Part shown: positions 39,489 through 45,886 of the stretch, one piece after another
Numbering within the stretch: position 1 is the first letter of the stretch
Layout: each line of letters opens with the position of its first letter
Source of the DNA: Klenkia taihuensis
GTDB taxonomy: Bacteria; Actinomycetota; Actinomycetes; Mycobacteriales; Geodermatophilaceae
Length of the DNA stretch: 64,000 nt
Direction: 5' to 3'
Assembly (NCBI RefSeq): GCF_900112525.1
Contig: NZ_FOMD01000002.1
Span: 372,001-436,000, forward strand
Notes under the pieces: generated by a model
Database searches by the model: none
What the model was told of the DNA's origin: nothing
Seen by the model: only the letters and a program-made list of their open reading frames with translations
Made by a program: the position numbers and the translations under genes

Positions 39489-41570
39489 CTACACAGCGGG
39501 GGCCCGTTCGTCATTCCCGCGCGGCCGCAGATCGAGGCGCCGTAGTAGTTGGGCGTTGAGCGCGACGACCACGGTGGAGGCGGACATGAGCAGGGCGCCC
39601 GCCGACATGGGCATGACGAAGCCGATCGGGGCGAGGACGCCGGCGGCGAGGGGGACGGAGATGAGGTTGTAGCCGGCTCCCCAGGCCAGGTTCTGCATGC
39701 TCTTGCGGTAGGTCGCGGTCGACAGGTCGATGACCGAGACGACCGAACGGGGGTCCTCGCTGGCCAGCACGATCCCAGCGGAGGCGATGGCGACGTCGGT
39801 GCCGGCCCCGATGGCGATGCCGACGTCGGCCTGGGCCAGAGCGGGGGCGTCGTTGACGCCGTCACCGACCATCGCCACCCGGCGGCCTTCGTCCTGCAGC
39901 GCGGATACGGTCGCGGACTTGTCCTCCGGGCGGACGCCGGCGAAGAAGCGGGCGATACCCAGCTGCCCGGCGACCGAGGCGGCCACCGCCTGCGCGTCGC
40001 CAGTGATCATGACGACGTCGACGCCGCGAGCGCGCAGCTGGTCGACCGCGGCCCGGGACTCAGCCCGCACCTCGTCGGCCAGTGCCAGGGCGCCGGCGAC
40101 CTGACCGTCGACGAGGACGTGCAGGATGATCGCCCCGTCCTCGCGCCACTGGTCGGCGACGGGCAGCTCGTGGGCACCGGCCTGCTCGAGCAGGGCTGGC
40201 CCGCCGACGGCGACGGTGCGCTCCTCGACGGTGGCCTGCACGCCGACGGCCGGGGACGAGGTGAAGCCCGTCGCGGCAGGCACGGTCGCCCCCCGGTCGG
40301 CGGCGGCGCGGACGACGGCGCGGGCGAGCGGGTGCTCGGAGTCGGCTTCGGCGGCCGCGGCCCAGGCCAGCAGCTGGTCCTCGTCGGTCTGGTCGTCGGC
40401 GGGCCGGACCGCGGTGACGGTGGGGCGGCCGAGGGTGAGGGTGCCGGTCTTGTCGAACAGCACGGTGTCCACCGTGCGCATGGCCTCCATGGACAGCCGG
40501 TCCTTGACCAGGACGCCGGCTCGGGCCGCGCGCTCGGTGGCGATGGAGATGACCAGCGGGATGGCCAGCCCGAGGGCGTGCGGGCAGGCGATGACCAGCA
40601 CGGTGATGGTGCGGATGACGGCCTCGTCGGGGGACCCGAGCAGCGACCACACGATCGCGGTGACCACCCCGGAGCCGAGGGCGAACCAGAACAGCCACCC
40701 GGCGGCGGTGTCGGCCAACCGCTGGGCGCGGGAGCCGGAGGCCTGCGCGTCCGCGACGAGCTTCCCGATGCCCGCCAGGGCGGTGTCCTCGCCGGTCGCG
40801 GTGACCTCGATCCGGATGCCCGAGTCGGTGGCGACCGTGCCGGCCACCACTGTGGAGCCGACGTCGCGGGTCACGGCGCGTGACTCGCCGGTGATCATCG
40901 ACTCGTCCACCGCGGCCGACCCGTCGACCACGCGCCCGTCGGCCGGGATGCGCCCGCCTGGGCGGACGAGGACCACGTCACCGACCTCCAACTGGTCGGG
41001 GGTGACGGTCTCCACCTGTCCGTCGCGCAGCCGCTCGGCCTCGTCGGGCAGCAGCGCGGCCAGGGAGTCCAGCGCCGAGGCGGTCTGCGCCAGCGACCGC
41101 ATCTCCAGCCAGTGGCCCAGCAGCATGATGACCACCAGCAGGGCCAGCTCCCACCAGAAGTCCAGCCCGTGGCGGACCAGACTCAACGTGGCCGCCCACG
41201 AGGCGACGAAGGCGACGGTGATGGCCAGCGCCACCAGCAGCATCATCCCCGGCTGCCGTGCCCGGATCTCCGACACCGCGCCGGTGAGGAAGGGGCGACC
41301 GCCCCACAGGTAGATGACCGTGCCCAGCAGGGGTGACACCCACTCGACCCATGTCACCCCGGGCAGCGGGTAGCCGACGATCGAGGCGAACATCGACGAA
41401 AGGGCCACTGTGGGGACCGCCAGCAGCAGGTTCCACCAGAACAGGCGGCGGAACATCGCCACGTGGTCTCCGTGCCCCCCGTGGTGGGAGTGCTCGTCGT
41501 GCGCCTCGTCGTGGCTGCCCTCGTGGGTGTCGCCGTGGGCGGCGGGGGCGTGCGCGTGATTGCTCGCCAT
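39489..41570 (-). CDS. copB: Copper-translocating P-type ATPase, CopB type (P1B-3)
   Basis: Exports copper. The 693-aa protein starts with a His-rich metal-binding tail (about 1-36: HAHAPAAHGDTHEGSHDEAH) instead of a CxxC domain. The membrane metal site is IACPHALGLA (CPH, the CopB/P1B-3 hallmark). The phosphorylation motif FDKTGTLTLG, the actuator loop MITGESR and the hinge VGDGVNDAPALAQADVGIA are intact. ATG 41570 has AGGGAAGG upstream. Two CsoR-like palindromes precede it. It is likely transcribed alone. Confidence 0.93.
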   Translation of the reverse strand: MASNHAHAPAAHGDTHEGSHDEAHDEHSHHGGHGDHVAMFRRLFWWNLLLAVPTVALSSMFASIVGYPLPGVTWVEWVSPLLGTVIYLWGGRPFLTGAVSEIRARQPGMMLLVALAITVAFVASWAATLSLVRHGLDFWWELALLVVIMLLGHWLEMRSLAQTASALDSLAALLPDEAERLRDGQVETVTPDQLEVGDVVLVRPGGRIPADGRVVDGSAAVDESMITGESRAVTRDVGSTVVAGTVATDSGIRIEVTATGEDTALAGIGKLVADAQASGSRAQRLADTAAGWLFWFALGSGVVTAIVWSLLGSPDEAVIRTITVLVIACPHALGLAIPLVISIATERAARAGVLVKDRLSMEAMRTVDTVLFDKTGTLTLGRPTVTAVRPADDQTDEDQLLAWAAAAEADSEHPLARAVVRAAADRGATVPAATGFTSSPAVGVQATVEERTVAVGGPALLEQAGAHELPVADQWREDGAIILHVLVDGQVAGALALADEVRAESRAAVDQLRARGVDVVMITGDAQAVAASVAGQLGIARFFAGVRPEDKSATVSALQDEGRRVAMVGDGVNDAPALAQADVGIAIGAGTDVAIASAGIVLASEDPRSVVSVIDLSTATYRKSMQNLAWGAGYNLISVPLAAGVLAPIGFVMPMSAGALLMSASTVVVALNAQLLRRLDLRPRGNDERAPAV

Positions 41571-41584
41571 GGTGGCCTTCCCTG

Positions 41585-41601
41585 ATACCTAGGGGGGGTA
41601 T
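41585..41601. promoter_or_regulatory. CsoR-like operator nearest copB
   Basis: ATACC-N7-GGTAT with a G-run in the spacer, 15 bp before the copB start. It resembles the pseudo-palindromic GTATACC/GGTATAC-type sites bound by copper-sensing CsoR repressors. Confidence 0.5.
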
Positions 41602-41610
41602 GCCTTACTG

Positions 41611-41643
41611 GGCCCGGTATACCACCGGGGGGTATACCGGGCC
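41611..41643. promoter_or_regulatory. Long perfect palindrome upstream of copB (CsoR-like operator)
   Basis: Arms 41611-41623 and 41631-41643 are 13-bp perfect inverted repeats around a 7-nt spacer, and each arm contains GGTATACC, itself a palindrome. It lies 41 bp upstream of copB and can be a double operator or also the promoter core. Confidence 0.55.
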
Positions 41644-41701
41644 AGTCTCCGGGGAGCCCGGCCGCAGGGTTGGCCAGCCGGTCCGCCGGTGGCGGAGCCG
41701 C

Positions 41702-41733
41702 GGTGGCCGGAGACGCGCGCGCCCCCGGCCACC
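41702..41733 (-). terminator. Candidate terminator of the DUF6153-DUF305 unit
   Basis: A 9-bp perfect inverted repeat (41702-41710 with 41725-41733) with a 14-nt loop begins 9 bp past the DUF305 stop. Confidence 0.5.
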
Positions 41734-41741
41734 GGAGGGGC

Positions 41742-42371
41742 CTATTGCGTGGACAGGTCCTGGAGCAGCTGCTCCATCTCGGTGATCTCCGCACTCTGGG
41801 AGTCCCTGATGTCCTGCGCCATCGCGACGGCGTCGGCGTCCTCGCCGTCAGTGATCTCGGTCTGGGCCATGCCCACCGCGCCGGTGTGGTGCTCGAGCAT
41901 CATCTGCAGCCACATGCGGTCGAAGTCGATGCCGGAGGCGCCCTCCAGGGCGGACATGTCCTCCTCGCTCATCATCCCGCCGTGGTCCATGCCGGAGTGG
42001 TCCATTCCGGAGTGGCCGCCGTCCTCATCGTCGGAGGAGGCGCCCCAGTCCTGGAGCCACCCATTGAGCATGTCGATCTCGGGGCCCTGGGCAGCCTCGA
42101 TCCGCTGGGCGAGGTCGATGACCCGCGGGTCGGTCGACCGGTCGGGCACGAGCTCGGCCATCTCCACGGCCTGCTCGTGGTGGGGGACCATGTCCTGCGC
42201 GAACGTGACGTCGGCGGCGTTGAAGGTGGCGTCGGCCGGCACCGAGCTGCTGGAGGCCGGCTGGTCGTCGCCGCCGGAGCAGGCCGCGAGGGCCAGGCCG
42301 CCGGCCAGCAGGACGCCGGCGAGCCGGATGGTGCGGCGATGGGAGGTACGGGAGGGCAGGGTGAAACGCAC
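41742..42371 (-). CDS. DUF305 lipoprotein, His/Met-rich (putative copper-binding)
   Basis: 209 aa exported lipoprotein: signal ending in lipobox LALAACS, then a four-helix ferritin-like DUF305 domain. Two family motifs are clear, FAQDMVPHHEQAVEMA and MWLQMMLEHHTGAVGMA. Between them is a His/Met-rich loop (GGHSGMDHSGMDHGGMM) suited to binding copper. GTG 42371 has AGGAGA upstream. It lies 107 bp after the DUF6153 gene on the same strand and next to copB, which supports a copper-buffering role outside the membrane. Confidence 0.88.
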   Translation of the reverse strand: MRFTLPSRTSHRRTIRLAGVLLAGGLALAACSGGDDQPASSSSVPADATFNAADVTFAQDMVPHHEQAVEMAELVPDRSTDPRVIDLAQRIEAAQGPEIDMLNGWLQDWGASSDDEDGGHSGMDHSGMDHGGMMSEEDMSALEGASGIDFDRMWLQMMLEHHTGAVGMAQTEITDGEDADAVAMAQDIRDSQSAEITEMEQLLQDLSTQ

Positions 42372-42478
42372 GATCGTCTCCTGGGGAACGGATGGCCGAG
42401 CGCAGGGCTCGGCCCGAGCGGATGGGGGTCGGGCACGGGCGCCGGCAGCCGTGACGGCCGGGCGCAGCGGTGCTCGGC

Positions 42479-42898
42479 CTAGATCCGCAGCACGCAGAGA
42501 CGAGCGAGGTCCGGTGGGGCCGCGAGGGCGCGCAACCGGTCGGCCGCGCGGTGGACCGCGCGCAGCACGGCAGCCGGGGCGGCCCGGGCACGACGCCGGG
42601 CGAGCCAGACCGCCAGCGCCGCCAGCAGGACGCCGACGCCACCGGCGAGGACCGCCAGGCACACCATCAGGGCGTGCAGCGCCGCGGAGTGGCCGGCCGG
42701 GTCGTGGTGCTCGGCTCCGTGCGCCGGGGCGCCGGCGACCCCGGTGTCCATCGAGCCCAGGGAGGCGTGGTCGCCGACGACCGCGTGCTCCGCGGACGCG
42801 GTCGAGGTCGAGGTCGGTTCAGCGGCGGCGCACTGCAGGCCGTGCATCGAGAACACGGCAGCGAGCAGCAGCAGCGCCCAGCCGAGCCGGTACCTCAA
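42479..42898 (-). CDS. DUF6153-like small membrane protein
   Basis: 139 aa with an N-terminal signal or membrane helix (about 5-24, RYRLGWALLLLAAVFS), a His-containing extracytoplasmic loop (EHAVVGDHASL, HGAEHHDPAGHS) and a second helix (about 80-103), then a basic Ala/Arg-rich tail. I chose TTG 42898 because GGGAGG lies 8 nt upstream and no ATG or GTG fits. Actinobacterial genes of this kind accompany DUF305 and copper ATPase genes. Function unknown; copper handling is inferred from neighbours and operator. Confidence 0.7.
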   Translation of the reverse strand: MRYRLGWALLLLAAVFSMHGLQCAAAEPTSTSTASAEHAVVGDHASLGSMDTGVAGAPAHGAEHHDPAGHSAALHALMVCLAVLAGGVGVLLAALAVWLARRRARAAPAAVLRAVHRAADRLRALAAPPDLARLCVLRI

Positions 42899-42922
42899 CG
42901 CACACCTCCCAGCGATCCGGGA

Positions 42923-42937
42923 TACCCCACCAGGGTA
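42923..42937. promoter_or_regulatory. CsoR-like operator upstream of the DUF6153-DUF305 unit
   Basis: TACCC-N5-GGGTA, a perfect inverted repeat 24 bp upstream of the chosen DUF6153 start. With the two sites at copB it suggests one copper-responsive repressor for the whole module. Confidence 0.5.
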
Positions 42938-43149
42938 GGCACAATGCCGTACAGCGAGCACGTCGCCGATCCCGGCGCCGCCAGCTCGGCGGCGTTTCAC
43001 CCCCCGGCAACCGAGACCTCTAGTGGGTCCTGGGGCCGCGAGGCCTGGTGCTGGACCCGGGCGGGGGCGCCGTTCCCAATCCGTTCCCACCCGACGTCAC
43101 ACACACGTCGTGGACGTCCCGGCGACCAATGAATACGCTGGTCAGATGC
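42938..43149. other. Right-end region of the element
   Basis: No gene is visible. CGTTCCCAA (43071-43079) and CGTTCCCAC (43082-43090) echo the left-end word at 35840-35848 and may be integrase arm sites. The right att repeat begins at 43150. Confidence 0.35.
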
Positions 43150-43192
43150 GAGCCGCCTGTCGGAATCGAACCGACGACCTTCTCATTACGAG
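43150..43192. repeat. att repeat, right end (within tRNA-Thr)
   Basis: 43 bp identical to the left repeat. It supplies the 3' part of the intact tRNA-Thr, so the tRNA survives integration. Confidence 0.92.
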
Positions 43193-43223
43193 TGAGATGC
43201 TCTACCGACTGAGCTAAGGCGGC
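43151..43223 (-). tRNA. tRNA-Thr (anticodon CGT)
   Basis: A 73-nt cloverleaf on the minus strand: 7-bp acceptor stem (GCCGCCT with AGGCGGC), D-arm with AGCTCAGTCGGTAGAGC, anticodon loop CTCGTAA giving anticodon CGU, and T-loop GGTTCGATTCC. CCA is not encoded. It reads ACG codons. The 3' part serves as the attachment site of the neighbouring element. Confidence 0.95.
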
Positions 43224-43282
43224 GTTGGTGCGTCGAGGAGCCTACGCGACGCCGGTGCCGCGCCCGGGCGCCACCCCGGAGG

Positions 43283-44464
43283 TCAGGCGGGCAGCCGCAG
43301 GGCCACGCACATCGCCTCGATCGCGATCTGCGGCTTGACCGCCTGCTCGAGCGCGGTGCGGGCCGCGAGCACCGCGTCGATGCGGCGCAGCGCGCCCTCC
43401 GCACCGATCTTCCGCGCCAGCTCGAGGGCGTCGGCGCTGCGGTCGGGGTGGTTCAGGTGCGGCACCCGGCCCATGTCCCCGCGCACGGTCGCGACCAGCA
43501 GCGCGTCCCGGTAGAACGCGGCGAGGTCGACCAGGGCGCGGTCCAGGGTGTCGCGGCCGATGCGGGTGGCGCGCGACTTCTGCTGCTTCTCCAGCTCCTT
43601 GAGCTGACCCGCCCCCCGCGACGCCGCGGCCACACCCGGGCCGCGCGCACCGACCCCGAGGCTGGCCTTGACCGCCTCGGTCTCGGCGGCGTCCAGCGCA
43701 CCCGTCGCCGCCGCGGACTCCGCCGCAGCGGTGCCGACCAGGTCGTCGGCCGCCCGCAGGCACGCACCCAGGCTGGACAGCGCCAGCGGGACGTCGAGCA
43801 CGGCCTTGCGCGCGGCGCGGGCGTCCTCGTCGCGGGCCAGCCGCCGGGCCCGCCCGATGTGCCCGCCCGACGCGGCGGCCGACCACTCCGCGAGCGCCTG
43901 GTCGACGCCGTCGCGGCGCACCAGCACCTCGGTGATCGCCGCGACCGGCGGGGTGCGCAGCGACACCACGCGGCAGCGCGAGCGGATGGTCACCGACACG
44001 TCGTCGGGGTGCAACGACGGGGCGCACAGCAGGAAGACCGTGCGCGGCGGGGGCTCCTCGAGCATCTTGAGCAGCGCGTTGGCGGCCTGCTCGGTCATCC
44101 GGTCGGCGTCCTCGACCACGACCACCTGGAACCGGCCCTGCGAGGGCGCCCGCCCGGCCATCCCGATGACGGTGCGCATCTCCTTGACGCCGATCGACAG
44201 GCCCTCGGGGACGACGAGCCGGACGTCGGCGTGCGTGCCGGCCAGCACGGTGCGGCAGGCGTGGCAGGTGCCGTCCCCGCCGTCGGGGCACTGCAGGGCG
44301 GCGGCGAAGGCGCGGGCGGCGACCGACCGGCCCGACCCCGGCGGGCCGGTGAACAGCCAGGCGTGGGTCATCGACGCCGGGGAGCCGACGGCGTGCTGCA
44401 GCTCGGCGACCGCGTCGGGCTGGCCGACCACGTCGCGCCAGACGCCCTCGGGCAGCGCGGTCAC
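43283..44464 (-). CDS. holB: DNA polymerase III delta' subunit
   Basis: Clamp-loader subunit, 393 aa. AAA+ fold with a modified P-loop GPPGSGRSVAA in which Arg replaces the catalytic Lys, as in delta' subunits that do not hydrolyse ATP. A zinc-binding set of cysteines follows (QCPDGGDGTCHACR). VEDADRMTEQAANALLKMLE and the sensor region are typical. GTG 44464 overlaps the tmk stop as GTGA. It corresponds to Rv3644c and lies just beyond the tRNA-Thr integration site. Confidence 0.93.
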   Translation of the reverse strand: MTALPEGVWRDVVGQPDAVAELQHAVGSPASMTHAWLFTGPPGSGRSVAARAFAAALQCPDGGDGTCHACRTVLAGTHADVRLVVPEGLSIGVKEMRTVIGMAGRAPSQGRFQVVVVEDADRMTEQAANALLKMLEEPPPRTVFLLCAPSLHPDDVSVTIRSRCRVVSLRTPPVAAITEVLVRRDGVDQALAEWSAAASGGHIGRARRLARDEDARAARKAVLDVPLALSSLGACLRAADDLVGTAAAESAAATGALDAAETEAVKASLGVGARGPGVAAASRGAGQLKELEKQQKSRATRIGRDTLDRALVDLAAFYRDALLVATVRGDMGRVPHLNHPDRSADALELARKIGAEGALRRIDAVLAARTALEQAVKPQIAIEAMCVALRLPA

Positions 44465-45099
44465 GCCGGCTCCCCCACCAGCTCGGCGACCCGCTGCCGC
44501 ACGGTGCCGGCCAGCTCGTCGACCGGGCGGGTGCCGTCGAGCACCAGGTAGCGCTGCGGCTCGGCGTCGGCCAGCGCGAGGAACGTGGCCCGGACCCGGC
44601 GGTGGAACTGCACGGGCTCCCCCTCGAGCCGGTCGGCCGCGGCGCGACCGCGGGCCCGGGCCAGGCCGACCTCGGGCGGCAGGTCCAGCAGCACGGTGAG
44701 GTCCGGGCGCAGGCCGCCGGTGGCCCAGCGGGAGATGCCGGCGACCTCCTCGACGGCGATCTCCCGGCCAGCGCCCTGGTAGGCCAGCGAGCTGTCGACG
44801 TAGCGGTCGGTGATGACCACCTCGCCGGCGGCCAGGGCCGGGCGCACCACCTCGTGCACGTGCTGGGCGCGGTCGGCGGCGTAGATGAGCGCCTCGGCGC
44901 GCGGGGCCAGGCCGGTGGTGGCCGGGTCGAGGACCAGCGACCGCAGCGCCGGGCCCACCGCCGTCGGCGCCCCGGGCTCGCGGGTGGTGCGGACGGCGCG
45001 CCCGCGGCCGGTGAGCCACTCGCCGAGGCGGGACACCTGGGTCGACTTGCCAGCGCCCTCGCCGCCCTCGAAGGCGATGAACACCCCGGCTGAGACCAC
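44461..45099 (-). CDS. tmk: Thymidylate kinase
   Basis: Phosphorylates dTMP to dTDP. P-loop FEGGEGAGKST near the N-terminus, the DRY-type motif VITDRYVDSSLAYQG and the lid region (GRAAADRLEGE) are intact. 212 aa from GTG 45099; GTG 45084 or 45108 are possible and none has a Shine-Dalgarno sequence. Coupled to holB by a GTGA overlap, a common tmk-holB pairing. Confidence 0.93.
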   Translation of the reverse strand: MVSAGVFIAFEGGEGAGKSTQVSRLGEWLTGRGRAVRTTREPGAPTAVGPALRSLVLDPATTGLAPRAEALIYAADRAQHVHEVVRPALAAGEVVITDRYVDSSLAYQGAGREIAVEEVAGISRWATGGLRPDLTVLLDLPPEVGLARARGRAAADRLEGEPVQFHRRVRATFLALADAEPQRYLVLDGTRPVDELAGTVRQRVAELVGEPA

Positions 45100-45137
45100 G
45101 GCGGCCACGGTACCGGCGGGGTCGGACAGGACCGGTC

Positions 45138-45884
45138 TCAGCGCGGGGTCAGCCGGACCGAGTGGGTGGCGTAGGGCAGCTCGAGCTCGGTGCGCCCGGC
45201 GGTGCCGGGGTGCTGGGCCAGCAGGGCGCGCAGGTCGTCGAGGAACGCCGTCCGCTCGTCGGCGCCCATGACCGCCACGTAGCTGCGGGTGGCGATGCCG
45301 GCGACCACCTGCTCGGGGGTCAGCCGCTGCACGTACCGCGACTCGTGCTCGACGACGTCGGCGGGCAGCTCGGCGGCGAACCGGTGCACCACGCCCTGGT
45401 CGGCCTCGTGGTCGCGGGCCTCGGCGGTCAGCCGCTCCCCCAGCGCGCCCACCCACGGCACGGTCTCGTCGCGCACGTTCCAGACGAAGCCGACCACGCC
45501 GCCGGGCCGCAGCACCCGCCGCAGCTCGGGGGCGGCGCGGGGCGGGTCGAACCAGTGCGCGGCCTGCCCGGCGACGACGGCGTCCACGCTGGCGTCCGGC
45601 AGCGGGACCTGCTCGGCGCCGCCGACGGCGGTCGCGACGCCGGGGTGCCGGTCGGCGAGCTGGGCCAGCATCTCCGCGGACGGGTCGACGGCGACGACCT
45701 CGTGCCCGGCGGCCAGCAGCTCGTCGGTCAGCTTGCCGGTGCCCGCGCCGAGGTCGAGCACCCGGCGGGGCCGGTCGCCGAGCAGGAAGGCGACGGCGTC
45801 GGCCGGGTAGCCCGGGCGCAGCTGCGCGTACTCCCGGGCCACCGAGCCGAAGGACAGCCGGCGGGCGTCGAAGGCCTCGACCAC
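45138..45884 (-). CDS. Class I SAM-dependent methyltransferase
   Basis: 248 aa of the UbiE/Methyltransf_11 type. Motif I VLDLGAGTGKLTDEL (about residue 45), the acidic VVAVDPS strand end and the post-I/II region LPDASVDAVVAGQAAHWFD are typical of small-molecule methyltransferases. The C-terminal half is not diagnostic. GTG 45884 starts 2 nt after the topA stop, so it is the last gene of the topA transcript. Substrate unknown. Confidence 0.88.
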   Translation of the reverse strand: MVEAFDARRLSFGSVAREYAQLRPGYPADAVAFLLGDRPRRVLDLGAGTGKLTDELLAAGHEVVAVDPSAEMLAQLADRHPGVATAVGGAEQVPLPDASVDAVVAGQAAHWFDPPRAAPELRRVLRPGGVVGFVWNVRDETVPWVGALGERLTAEARDHEADQGVVHRFAAELPADVVEHESRYVQRLTPEQVVAGIATRSYVAVMGADERTAFLDDLRALLAQHPGTAGRTELELPYATHSVRLTPR

Positions 45885-45886
45885 GG

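Larger units (their letters stand above)
35668..43192. mobile_element. 7.5 kb integrative element in tRNA-Thr(CGT) with copper-resistance cargo
   Basis: Bounded by 43-bp perfect direct repeats (35668-35710 and 43150-43192) that equal the 3' part of tRNA-Thr. The intact tRNA is at the right end. Inside are a tyrosine integrase next to the left repeat, an excisionase-like gene, a DUF3800 gene, about 760 bp without a recognisable gene, and a three-gene copper module. No replication or conjugation genes are seen, so it is either minimal, mobilised by another element, or partly decayed. Confidence 0.88.

Noticed and set aside
38748-39545. A 265-aa plus-strand ORF in the gene-poor part of the element
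   Set aside because: There is no ribosome-binding site, the composition is odd (many Arg, Ser, Pro, Cys), there is no family resemblance, and it overlaps the end of copB.
43224-43282. A possible small gene between tRNA-Thr and holB
   Set aside because: Only 59 bp remain, holding the tRNA promoter side; no ORF with a start signal fits.
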